Assembly (NCBI GenBank): GCA_013399895.1
Contig: VXBA01001336.1
Location: 62,001-126,000, forward strand
Source of the DNA: Serilophus lunatus
Lineage: Eukaryota > Chordata > Aves > Passeriformes > Eurylaimidae
DNA length: 64,000 nucleotides
Direction: 5' to 3'
The notes under the pieces are model-generated. The model had not been told where the DNA came from, made no database searches, and saw only the letters and a list, made by a program, of their open reading frames with translations. Position numbers and translations under genes: made by a program. Position 1 is the stretch's first letter; every line of letters begins with the position of its first letter. Shown here one piece after another: positions 37,223 to 48,700 of this stretch.

Positions 37223-38097
37223 GAATCAATAGAAAAGGACACTGATTTGGGGCATTGAACAGAAAGGGAAAAGTGAAGATCAGTGTCAAAACAGGAGCAT
37301 GTGGAACTCCTCCTCAAAAGCCAGAGCTCCCTTTGAACTCAGCACATGCAATGGCTAAACAGACCACATCATCTCCTCTACTTGGGAGGTGTCATCTGGT
37401 CACTGTGGCACTGCAGTTTTGCTGGTTGTACACTCAGTGTGGATGGTCAAGTGCTGTCATGGTGTTAAAAATCAAACACCAAAATAATCTGGCAGAGCCA
37501 AACACCAAACCATCTCTATTGCCCTCTGTATGAGTTTGGACATAGTGAACAAGGAAGATGCCCAAGCAAAGTTTTATTCAGAAGCTCTCACTGACATTTT
37601 TATCCTATTATAGTAACACACACTCAAAGAACCCAAACACATGTGGCCAAAGGGCACCACAAGAATTCAAACAGTTTCAGTCTCTTCTGCAACTGTTCAG
37701 TTCTCAGTGTGAGTCCTCACAGAATATTCAAGCCATAAATTCAGACACAAAAGCTGTTTCTTCCCTCTTTTCCCTTCATTAAGCTGCGTGGCCAGATTAA
37801 TCCTATGTACAAATGTTGTCATTTCCAAGGGTGAATGTCAATCTTTCCTGAAGAGTGGTGTAAAAGCTGCTAGGGTGTGCTCAGCCAATTTGCTGAGCTC
37901 TGAATTTACAGTATTGTTTATCAGATTTCTCAATATTTACACTAAGTTCCCATTCCAGTAAACAGATGACATATTATATGATACTACTGTTCAAAAACCC
38001 CAAGGAAATGAAAACCAGAAACTCTCTGCAGCAGAAACCCACAAATGCAAAATACGTTCAGTTTATGTTCCTTCCAATGCCTTTTTCTCTGTCCATT
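37223..38097. other. Non-coding stretch between CR1 and the RTE insertion
   Basis: Nothing is recognised. The ATG of the long frame that enters the RTE element lies here at 37966, so the first 47 codons of that frame are chance host sequence. Confidence 0.55.
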
Positions 38098-38107
38098 ATT
38101 TATAGGT
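38098..38107. repeat. RTE target-site duplication, left copy
   Basis: ATTTATAGGT immediately precedes the RTE-derived sequence and is matched 9 of 10 by ATTTACAGGT at 38914-38923, just after the element's ATG-type tail. Confidence 0.75.
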
Positions 38108-38866
38108 TCCAGCAGTTCAACTATCTAGGAAGTATCCTTTCTTCAGATGGTAAGATTGACAAAGAGATAGACAACAGGTTAGCAAAGGCATACAGAGCCT
38201 TTGGAAAACTCCATAAAAGAGTTTGGTGCAATAAACATTTGAAGAAAAGTACAAAGATTAGTGTCTACAGAGCCATTGTACTGTCTGCTCTTTTATATGG
38301 GTCTGAATCGCGGGTCATCTACCGCCATCACCTGCGACTCCTCGAACACTTCCATCAGCGCTGCCTCCGTACAATCCTAAACATCCACTGGACTGACTAC
38401 GTGACTAGTGTTACTGTCCTTGAACAGGCAGGGGTCACCAGTATTGAGGCCATGCTGCTGAGGACGCAGCTGCGCTGGGCAGGGCACGTCTCCAGGATGG
38501 AGGATCACCGCCTCCCTAAGATTGTGCTCTGTGGTGAACTCGCCACCGGCTGCCGCAACAGAGGAGCCCCAAAGAGGAGATACAAGGACTCCCTGAAACA
38601 ATACCTCAGTGTTGGTCATATTGACTGCCAGCAGTGGTCCACTCTGGCCTCCAATCGAGAGACATGGAGACACGCCATTCATAGTGCTGCTGCCTCCTTT
38701 GAGAATGCACGTAGAATCAGTCTTGAGGAGAAAAGACAACGCAGAAAGAACCGCGTCTCATCAGTACCACCTAAGGAGAACTTTCCATTGTGCTTTTTGT
38801 AACCGGACTTGCCTGTCCCGCATCAGCCTTTTTAGCCATCAGCATGCTTGCAGCAGGCGTGGGTAG
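38108..38866 (+). pseudogene. C-terminal part of RTE reverse transcriptase polyprotein, truncated and frameshifted
   Basis: About 231 codons downstream of the 5' junction stay open. Recognisable parts in order are QFNYLGSILSSDGKIDKEID, then RAFGKLHKRVW, LLYGSES (residues 109-115 of the chimeric frame), LRTILNIHW, LRWAGHVSRMEDHRLPKI (169 onward) and GAPKRRYKDSL, the thumb and C-terminal region found in RTE/BovB-like proteins. The catalytic reverse transcriptase core and endonuclease are absent, so there is no enzyme. The frame stops at 38802, but the next frame (open to 38866) encodes a C2HC zinc-finger-like end, CAFC...HQHAC. The real C-terminus was therefore separated by a single frameshift near 38775-38785. 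The ATG at 37966 belongs to flanking DNA. Confidence 0.88.
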
Positions 38867-38913
38867 AGCCCTTCCCATATCTTCATTTGCGAAGCCTAGC
38901 CATGATGATGATG
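38108..38913 (+). mobile_element. RTE-clade non-LTR retrotransposon, 5'-truncated insertion
   Basis: The insertion carries only the C-terminal end of an RTE-type polyprotein and a very short 3' end (ATGATGATG tail), bounded by 10-bp target duplications. It is richer in G+C than its flanks. RTE elements copy themselves by target-primed reverse transcription and, unlike CR1, make clear target duplications. In birds the documented RTE lineage is AviRTE, reported as horizontally acquired and shared with filarial nematodes. Whether this is AviRTE needs a library comparison. The long undisturbed frame argues for a younger insertion than the CR1 copies around it. Confidence 0.88.
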
Positions 38914-38923
38914 ATTTACAGGT
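38914..38923. repeat. RTE target-site duplication, right copy
   Basis: ATTTACAGGT follows the ATG-type tail; it differs from the left copy at one position (C for T). Confidence 0.75.
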
Positions 38924-41607
38924 AACATGTAGTTCATGTGTATGTGGAGCGCCTGTTGGCAGATAGGCATTGCTTGATGGGTTCAGACTCTCAGTACTTT
39001 TAACCAGAACGTCTCCAATAATGACAATTTAGAGACACTTTAGAAGAAAGACTTCTGTAAGGAATGATAATAGGAATGCCAGCCCCTAAATCAGTTTTTT
39101 CTTTACTGAAGGAACTCAGTTTGTGACAAGGAGCGTTAGGAATATATTCTACATTTTTTGAAGCTCAGTTAAGCAAAGAATGAGAAAATGTCCCTGTTTG
39201 TACATCACTGCCTGGCCATGTCTGAATTGTGCATGGTTCTAGCATGCTCTGGCATTCCTGGGCATTGAGCTGCTCAGGTTAGTGTCTTTCAATGAATGTG
39301 CTTAATATTTTTCTTCCTTTACTAGAGTATGGTACTAAAGTATGGTGCCTTTCATTTTGCTTTATATCTTTTTTTTTTTTTTTCAGTATTTTTGTTTACG
39401 TCTATCGGCAGAAAAACCAACAGAGCTTGGCACTGCCATTGCACATGAGTTATCCATTGGCCTGTCCACTCTCCACACAGGAAAGCCCTTAGGTAACAGC
39501 TCAAGACAAAACCTCTCCTCTATAGGGTATTTCATCTCTACTTTAAAAGCAAGGAGGACAGTCCATGAAGTAAAGTAGTATTCCCAAAACTATGCTGCCT
39601 TCCGGTTTTAACTGCAGATTCCGCACAAGGCTGTTGAGTCTGGGCGCTAGCCCCAGCCTTGCCCCAGAAGGCTGCAGATGCCACAAGGGGATCTGTGAAC
39701 CACAAGGGATAATGCTGGTGAGAGGAGCTTCAGAAGAACTGGGTACTGAGAACATCCCTGGCTGGGACAGGCCCATGGTATGTGGCTTTTACCTCAGAAG
39801 GAAAAAATGCCTCTTGCTTAATTGCGGGGAAGCTGTTGTTACTTCTGTACTGTGCTTGTCCTTAATTAAATTGAATAATTTTACATAATAAATTGAGCAG
39901 TGCACCTGCAGTATGCCATGTAGATTCAGCAAAATGTTCATCTTAATTATACCAAGTTTATTCAACCATGTTAATGCCAATAACTCCATCTGGCTGGAGC
40001 AGCAAGCATGGTTTAGCATTTATTTCCAGGTATACAAAGCTTTGGTTTCTATAAACTGAAAGGAGATGAGCCACTGAAGGGAATTTGATTGCGATGTTTG
40101 ATTTAGCAAATTATTCTTAAGCTTCAAGAAAACGATAATGGCAGATAATGTTGTATCAACTTCATCTACATCAGAGTTATATGGGGACATTTTCTGCATA
40201 TAAATTAATATGGCACCAGTTTTGGCAATGGCTCTAATTCAATAACCTATATCTCAAAAAGTTAAACAAATGAGAGGATTTTCAGTATTATATTTGATTG
40301 AATATTAATATGATACTTCATTATAATACAGAATAACTATTAAGTTGTGACAATTCTCTTTTGTGTTTCTTGGTTTGGATCCATTCAGGTTTTGTTAAAA
40401 ACAGAAGTTTTCTTCTTTTGTGGTGCACAGAGTAAGACAAACCACTTAAAGACAAGCACATTTTCAGATGTGACAAAACTGTCAGGATGAGCTCATTCAT
40501 TCTGCATCTGGACTTTGAAGCATCTGCTCAGCTACAAGGGCCCTATCTGAAAGAGCTATGTGCTACTTTTAAAGGCAATAGGCAAATGTACAACCTCATT
40601 AACATGAGTTACTGTTGTTAAATAGCCAGGAGATATGGAAAGAAGCAGCAAGTTGGCAGGCCCGTGTGGTTCATGTGCCAAATGAGTATGGAATTGAAGA
40701 GGTTGTCATAAGAAGGAGACTTCTTGCATAGTGATTTACAGTGCAAGTACTTAAACATAAACCAGGAATACTTTAGGGGTTAGGAAGCACTGAGATTTAA
40801 TATGTATTTCTGTGATGATAAATTCTTCCTTTTTTAAAAACATCTTCTGTAAAGCTATTTTTTAAAGAGGTCAGTTCACTAGATACACAGCAGATTTGAA
40901 GAGCTTGGCTTCCTAAAAGCCACTGCAGATGTCGTCCCTAGTCCTGGTACCTGTGACCAATCTCACAAGTATTTATACAGACTATGGCCAAGACATAAGA
41001 TTTACAATATAAACTATAATACAAAACAGTCTCTTTATCAGCCTCAGGTTTGCCTAAGCAATATGAACAGTTATACTGCTTTTTTCTAAGCTGCTTTTGC
41101 GGAAAACAGAAACCCCAGGCATTCCTGGTCTTCAGGTTCAGTGCATTTCACTCCAAAGCTTCTATTCTTTCATTACAGAACCCAATGTACAAGAAGCAAG
41201 AACTGAATTGCTTATCAAGAAAACAAATCCCCTCTAGCACCCAAGGAGAGGTGTAATTCAGAGGTGTGAAGGATAGGACTGCTCTGTTCCAAGGAGTTCA
41301 ATAGATTTGGTAAATGAAAAATACGATGTGAATACTAAGAAACTTTAAACAGAGGGACGTGCACATTGCATTGCCAAATAATTAGTGTTAATGGCAGCTC
41401 AGTAATTTAAACTTGCAGACTCAATTACTTGGTATTCCCATCTTCGTAGGTGCATAAGGATCCTAGGGTGGAAGATAAATGAGTCACCCATTCACCAGCT
41501 GATATTTGAGTTAAAAGGTGAGGACAATGCAAGAATGGAGACACAAGTCCCACCATCACAGCAAACGTGGCATCCTTTAGGCAGGTGTTTTGGATACTAG
41601 CTTGCAG
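38924..41607. other. Non-coding stretch with one weak exon-like segment
   Basis: No gene is established. At 39387-39492 a segment is preceded by a T-run of about 15 ending in CAG and followed by GTAACA, with an open frame across it. This is listed under findings only. The rest, especially 40020-41050, is A/T-rich with nothing recognised. Confidence 0.5.
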
Positions 41608-41612
41608 GTCAG
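41608..41612. repeat. Target-site duplication of second LTR, left copy (GTCAG)
   Basis: GTCAG precedes the opening TG of the second LTR and matches CTCAG at 42774-42778 in four of five positions, as expected for an older insertion. Confidence 0.6.
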
Positions 41613-42773
41613 TGTTGTGAGTTGGTCCTGGATGGACCATGTGCCTAACAAAGGCACTCTATCACTCCCCTCTTCAACTGAACAAGGGAGAGAAAACACA
41701 ACACAGGGCTTGTGGGCTGCGATAAGGACATGGAGAGATTACTCAGCAATTACTGTTATGACCAAAACAGGATCTGCTCGAGAAAATTAATTTATTCTCA
41801 ATCAAAATCAGAGGAGGGTAATGAGAGAATAAAAGGTCCTAAATTTTAAGCATCTTCCCCTCGCCCCTCCCTTTTTCTTGGTCTCAACTCAATCTTGAGT
41901 CGCCTGCCTCCTCCAGCAGCACAGCGGCATAGGGAATGGAGACTATGGTCAGTTCATCACGTTGTCCTTGTCACTTCTTCCTTGTCAGGAGGAGGACTAC
42001 TCACTCTCTCCCCCTGCTCCAATGTGGATTCTCTCTCATGGGAGACAGTCCTCCATGAACTTCTCCAATATGAGTCCTTCCCACAGGCTGCAGTTCTTCA
42101 CAAACTGCTCTGGTGTAGGTCCCTTTCACAGGATGCAGTTCTTCAGGAACTAAGTGCTCCAGCATGAGTTCTCCGTAGGTCACAAGTCCCGCCAGCAAAC
42201 CTGCTCCAACGTGGGCTCCTCTCTCCATGGGTCCACAGGTCCCGACAGAAGCCTGCTCCGGCACAGGCTTCCTATGTGGTCACAACCTCCTTTGGGCATC
42301 CACCTGCTCCAGCATAGGGTCTTCAAGGGACTGTAGGTGGATCTCTATTCCACTGTGGACCTCTGTGGGCTGCAGGGGGACAGCCTGCCTCTCCATGGTC
42401 TTCACCACTGCTGCAGGGGAATCTCTTTTCTAGTCCCTGGAGAACCTCTTCCTTCTCCTTCTTCCCTATGTCTGCAGAGGGACTTTGTGAGAGAGACTCT
42501 TGGTTGTCAGCAGAGTTTTTTCCCTCACATATTCTCACTCTTCTCCTCCAGCTACTGTTGAACTGACATTTTTCTCCTTCTTAAATACATTATCTCAGAG
42601 GTGCCACCACTGTCATTGCTTGACTTGCCCTTGGCCAGTGGCAGGTCTGTTTTAGAGCCAGCTGGCATTGGCTTGGTGAGACACAGGGGAAGCTTCTTGC
42701 AGCTTCTCACAGGAACCACTCCTATAGCCCCTCTAGTACCAAAACCTTGCCATGCAAACCTAAATCTAATACA
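41613..42773 (-). mobile_element. Second, older solo LTR of the same ERVL-type family
   Basis: The 1,161-base element aligns by eye with the LTR at 24033 along its whole length. It has a TGTTGTG plus-strand start, AATAAA on the minus strand at 41791-41796, a repeat array with units starting at 42014, 42060, 42105, 42154, 42201, 42253 and 42304, TATTTAAG on the minus strand at 42580-42587, and an AATACA end. The CCAAT box of the first copy is degraded here. Several indels and many substitutions separate the copies, and the flanking duplication has one mismatch, so it inserted earlier or has decayed more. No retroviral genes remain. Confidence 0.9.
42014..42350 (-). repeat. Internal degenerate tandem repeats of the second LTR
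   Basis: At least seven units of 45 to 52 bases begin with a CTGCTCC-like word, in the same phase and place as in the LTR at 24033. The array is a family trait located in the transcribed (R) part of the LTR. Confidence 0.82.
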
Positions 42774-42778
42774 CTCAG
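42774..42778. repeat. Target-site duplication of second LTR, right copy (CTCAG)
   Basis: Follows the terminal ACA of the LTR; four of five bases equal the left copy. Confidence 0.6.
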
Positions 42779-45700
42779 GGACGAGGGAGTGCGTTTCTCA
42801 CCACGTTTTATCTCTTAAGGACCACAGAGGGATGGAGTATAATGTAGAGGCTGAACTCCATCTCTGAATTGGGATTAGGATGCAGTGCCATAGGAGGCAG
42901 ACAGAGCAGGCTGCACATCACTCTCCCTCATTGAAGAGGGCAGACTGTCCATCTTCAGTACAATATGAAGCACATGCTGGAAAAAATCTTGAGATGAAAG
43001 AAAGGGACTGTTTTGGATCGCTGCTGTGGCAAAGTCGGCAGAATAGCACTGACATTGTGCTGGAGGACAAAAAATAATAAAGCCTTGTTTGTTGGCCTCT
43101 GCAGAGCACGGAGAGGCAATGGGAACTGGGTTGTTGCCCAGCCCTAGCATGCCCCTGCAGTGGCCCACATTCAGACTCAGATCATCCTGGAGAGGACAAG
43201 AACTTTCCCATCTGCCTAGGGTGGTGGCTGTGTCTATGTACCCTGAGGAATGGCACCCCTGTCAGGGCAAGCAGGACAGTGGGGCAAAGAGACACCCAGG
43301 GCAGAGAGCTTCTGGTTTTATTAACTTCTACGGGTCTAGTAATGGACTATTCACATCTGCTCAACTTGTTCTTTCCATTGTGAGACCTCTGTTCCCTGTT
43401 GGAGTGAGTATTCCTCTCCATGCCCTGCAGCCGGCTGCTTGGTTCGCACCAGGCACTGCAACTTTGCCAGCAGCAGCCCTGACCACAGTGGCAGCTGTAC
43501 TCCCTGACCAGGTGCCCCTCCTGCTAGGATGGGGCTGGTGACCTCGTGACCACTCAGGGGTGTTGTAACCCTTCACACAATCTGTTTTCCAGAGCAGCTT
43601 TATTTATAGGAGAAGATGCAGAAAGGGGAAAGATGAGATGAGCGTTTCTGGTGGCATTGGGCTGGTGGCTGTCTGCTAAGACATTCTCCTGTACCTTAGA
43701 GCTTATTTTTGTTTAATATATTGCCTTTTTGTGTTTGTTTTGCAGGTGTTTATTTTGGAAAGGGGTCTGTTTACATTTCTGTTTTTACACGGAGTGCACA
43801 TACTGTGATATTTGCTTTGCTAGGACTTGGCATTTCTCCTCCTCCCCTTCCACTCAGCCCTCACTTTAACCGAGCCACTGGTTATGGATGGCAAGTTAAA
43901 AGTTCCTTTTGCTTTCAGTCCTGGCTCCCGCCCACCAGCCCTTGCCCCCTCACTCAGGCGGTTCTGACAAAGCACGTTCATGCTGGAAAGTACTTCCTGA
44001 ATGTGGCTGATATCAGCACTCTCCACCTGCTCCACCTCTTGTTGCGCCGGGGAGGACAGATGTGACATTGTTCATATGTAAAACATTTGAATTACACCAC
44101 TGCAGAAGGCCTTTCTCCCTCTTCTGTCCCTCCTCGCACAATGACCTGGGTTCAGCAGAAGCCTCACATCCCCCCTGGGCCATGCCTGAACAAATCCAGC
44201 TGTAGTTTTTCCACTGGTTTGTTCTGAGGTGGTGGAAAAGCTGATAAATCAGATCTTTCTTGTCCAGCCCATGAAGTTAGGCAAGTGGAGTTTAACTGTT
44301 TCTTCAGAGGGAAGCAAGACACTGACTACCTTGCACATGAAGTTACTCCCTCTGTCCCAGCTAAAATAGCGGAATAAGGATGTGCTACACATCAACCAAG
44401 CTGTCATTTACTGTCTCTCCCACCAAAAACTACAGCTGAAATTTCTAGGAAACTGGTAATAACATTCATTCAGCCTTCACTTGTGGATTAATTCACTTCT
44501 TTTCTCTGATTTCTTTTTGCAGCAGGCTCCAATCAGTAGTACCACTCTTTTGCTGGGAGCTGCTTCACATTTCTTTTGTGAGAAGTTTTGGGTTCTTGAC
44601 CTCTTGTCTGATGTGGGGGCTTTGCTCTGCAGTCGCCCTCTGGCACTATGCCACCATTCTTGTCCTTTTACAGTGATCCTTTCCAGGTTCACTAGAGTTC
44701 TGATGATGGGAAACCCAGCTGGTCAGTGGAGTGCATTGCAGTTCTCTTCAGGGCAAACCCCTGGAGTGATGCTAAGGAAGGGCTTCGTGAAGCTTGCAGC
44801 ATAACAGTTGAATACACAGTGAGTACTCTGGAAGAAAATCTATGACAACTTTATGACTCTTACAGGTGGATGTTGAGATGTGACAATTAAAAACTAGTGA
44901 CCTCTTGCCAATTTTTGTGGGTTTACATAATTCATGAGGAAGAGCTATATATGGGTTACATGCAATCAGAAAGTCATTCAACTGAATGTGCATCTGTCCT
45001 ACAAAGAATGTGCTTGTGCATTTAATACTATTTGAGCTAGCAAAGTATCCATCTCATTTTAGTCCATTTCCTCTAAAACACAGCTGATTGAAAAAAAATG
45101 AAAATATGATGGGAGAACTCTTCTGACAACTTCCTTTGGCCAGACAGGACAGTGTCACAGACCCCAGGTCTGTGCAGAGCCCACAGCTTCTCACACTCAT
45201 TTATGTTGGCAGAGGACATAATTTACCTCCTAAGAGTGACCACCTATTCTTCAGGTGCAACAGGAGTAGCTCTGGTCAGGAAAATTTTGTACCCAAGCAG
45301 AGGGTGAGACTGAAGAACAGATATAAACACTCTGGTCTGTCTTCTGAAGAGTCCTTGGAAAAGATAGGCCTGATCTGCTCCAGTTTTTCCAGAAACACCT
45401 TTCTTTACCTCTTTTAGCATCTGTTGGGTGCCTGCAGTGAGAAGACAAGAAGTGAGGAGCCACTGTGGAGTGGTTCTTGCATGACACAAGGATGAAACTG
45501 GGTGAAGGAAGAAGGATGACTTTCTGGTTATAGAAGCATCTATAGCATGAAGCCAAGGTTTGAGTTGCTTTAGGGACATGCAAGAGTGACAAATTGAGTA
45601 GTGGTGGATTCCCTCTGGAGACAGGGAGAACCTTGGACCATAGAGCAGGCAGCCTCAGTTGTTGTGCCACTAGCACTGGCTTCCTTACACTCTCTCTAGG

Positions 45701-48700
45701 GCTGTATTTCTTTTATTAAAAACAAGTTCCAAGCCTGTGAAAAGAGTTAGACCTTTCAAGCAGTCTCCAGCTGGGCACCTGAATCCACAATTTAGGTCCT
45801 CCAGACAACTCTCAAGCTGGAAGATGCCAGAGGTCCACCAGCATCTGAATTTTTTGCATTTGCATTGTCAGTTGTGCCAGGCAAGCGTGCTTTGCCAGAG
45901 GCCTCATGGACCCCAGTGGACCCCACTGAACATTTGGTGCTCAGAGAGCATGGGGTCTTCTCTATGAAAGACCTCAGTCCCACTCTTGTCCTCACTCCAT
46001 TTAAGTAGGCAGGGGCTGAGAGCCTGCAGAAAGGTGGAGGTCCTGGAGCTTTTCCTTCTACCTGCCCACTTTGGTCCTACTCTGTGTGAGAGGACACAGC
46101 TGCTGAGACCTCCTAGTTCAGGAGCTGTCACATTACGTGGGGACAAAGTCCTCTCCTCAGCCTGCTCCGTTCTGCCTGGCTCTCCCAAAGCTCTGCTGGA
46201 GCAGGAGCAACTCAAAGGCCTGGGAAAACTAGTGCCTGTGGCTTTCATTTATCAACCCTCAGCACTAAACCCAGGAAATGTATAAAATATATATTAACCA
46301 AATTACATAGGTAATTTAGGTATTTCATGCCCAGTTGATCTTTAAATACTCCTAGGTCATGGAAGTCCTTAGAATTGGCTGTTTGCAGTGGGCTGTGTTT
46401 ATTGATCAGCACATTAAAATTCTTTCCTTAATTTTGCCACTGAGCTCATGAGAAAAAGGGGAAAATTTGCATTTGTTTCAGTCCTGTCCTTATCTGCTCA
46501 GAAGTAGTACAGAAATGCCAGCTTCTAGGAAATATAAGTGTAGCAAGATCAAGATTTGAGAACTATATGACAGTGTGTAAACTGAGAGCTATAGCTCCAA
46601 TTCCCGATGTAGTCATGCAACCTCACACAGTGTTCCAGTTATCTTGTTTTCTTGGAAGGGTTCATAGGTCTCTGCTGCCTGATGAGATACTGCTGATAAC
46701 CTGATGCTGCAGGAGTGCTCACAGTGCAAGTCAGAGCCCTAAAAATGATCCCCAGCGGCTTTCAAAGTGGGGATTGCACTCAAATATGGAAGATGTGGTG
46801 TCTGCTCAGTCATAGAGACTCAGTGGAAATACAACCATATTCTATGATCTTTCAGGAAAACACATTGATTAGAAAAATTGCCATTCCCTTGTGAAGCATA
46901 AAGTCCAGTGCAAAAGCAAGACAATGACCTGTAGCCTGCAACTCTTTCACATGGTCACATGTCATCCTTCTGGAGCAGAAGGATCCAGAAGCCTGCCAAG
47001 CCTGGAGCCCTATAGTCCCAGCCCTCATATCCCCTGCAGACACCACACCCCTCGATTTGCTCCTCAGCAGCAAACCGATGGTTGTGCTCATTGCAAGGGG
47101 AGCAGGGGTCACTCTGAAGACCCTGGTGACCTCATACCGTTTTCTTTGTGTTTTGTGACACACATAAAGCACAGATGAAGCCAAAATACCTCCAACTTCA
47201 CAGGAAAGGGACAAACCACTCTCTGCAGGCACCTTTCCCTCCTCTGTGGCTGTAGCAGGGGCTGAGACACCTTGCTTAGGATCATGCCTTGCCTTAGGAT
47301 ATGGGCCCTAGGGATTGTGATTAGCATGTCATAGGTAGTTACATGGTTATATATTCATAGAATTAAAACTAATTTCAGATCATGACTGGTGAGCTCTGAC
47401 ACTAGAATATCTTGAAAAAACTCTAAGTGATGTTGTTTCTAGACTGAAGGGATGCCAAATTCAGGATTTTTAATGGGATTTCTCATTATGCCTTCTCTAA
47501 CTTTGTATAGCATCTGCTGTACTCACAATTGTTTTCATTTTAATTTATTTTCAGGAACACTTGCTTCCCTTTCTCTGCATGCCTCACCTGTATTCAGATA
47601 AATTTTTATGGTTCAGAAATAGGACTATTTTGGTTCTGTGCTTACAGACTCAGCATGTTTACAAAACAGTGACAATAGATACATTTTAAAGTTAATTACA
47701 GAATAGAGATTGAATAGTGGTTCTTTTCATATTCCTACCAATATGCCCCATGCCTCTATTTAAAATATTGTACTTGTTAGTCTCTCAGGCCCTTATCCAA
47801 AAACTTTTAGTATCAATGGAAAAACTGCTGCCGGCATTACAGTGCAATAGCACTGACATTTGCAAGATTTTTTAAGCTGTTCTTAATTGAATTATTCTAA
47901 GATGTGGAGCTGATTGTGTTTTCAGCTCCATGTATAAAAGTGGGAGGAAGCTCGTGGCGACATCCTGGCAGCATGATCCTCATTGCCAACCAGTTTCCCA
48001 GCTTCTCACTCTATGGTAATTAAGAGGCTTGGTTCTTACTGCTCCAGCAGGGGCTGTTCCCAGCCAGCTAAACAATATAAAATAAGCACACATGAGGCCA
48101 GGCATCTTGCAGGGCAGCTGGCAGTAGCTGGAAAACTTTCCTGAAGACTCCTGCCTCTCATGTCCCAAACACTCCTGTAAATCAGAAATTAAATGCTCAG
48201 ACAGCAGATTAGGGAGACTGCTGGGGACAGCTCTCCAGAGTTGCCACTGGGAGCACCAGCAGAGGTGTGAACAGTCACAAGCAGCAGAAGATGTCTCCTT
48301 AACGGCTGCAAATGTGAAATCAGGTTCTCAAATCATTGCCTCAGTGCCTGAACATACCAGAGCTGCTTTTGTGTGACAACATAGGTTGAGCAAGAAGAAA
48401 ACTGCAGCCATGTCTTGAGCCAGGTTTTGAAAACCACTCCTAGCCAAGCACTGTCTCTGATGCCACCATCTCCATTGAAGCAAGACTTTCCTTAGCAAAC
48501 TTGGATCATTCTCCTTCTACTCCTCCTTCTTCTGGATGCCCATCCTGGGTATCCTACCTCCCAGTTCTCAGTCACAGTACAGCTCTCCATCCCCAGAAAC
48601 AGCTGGTATTGGCAGTACATCCCTGTTCCTGAGAGTTATTAAATGGATATTAATTCAGAAAATGTTCTAGAATTTGACTGAAATCTTGAAATTTTTCATT

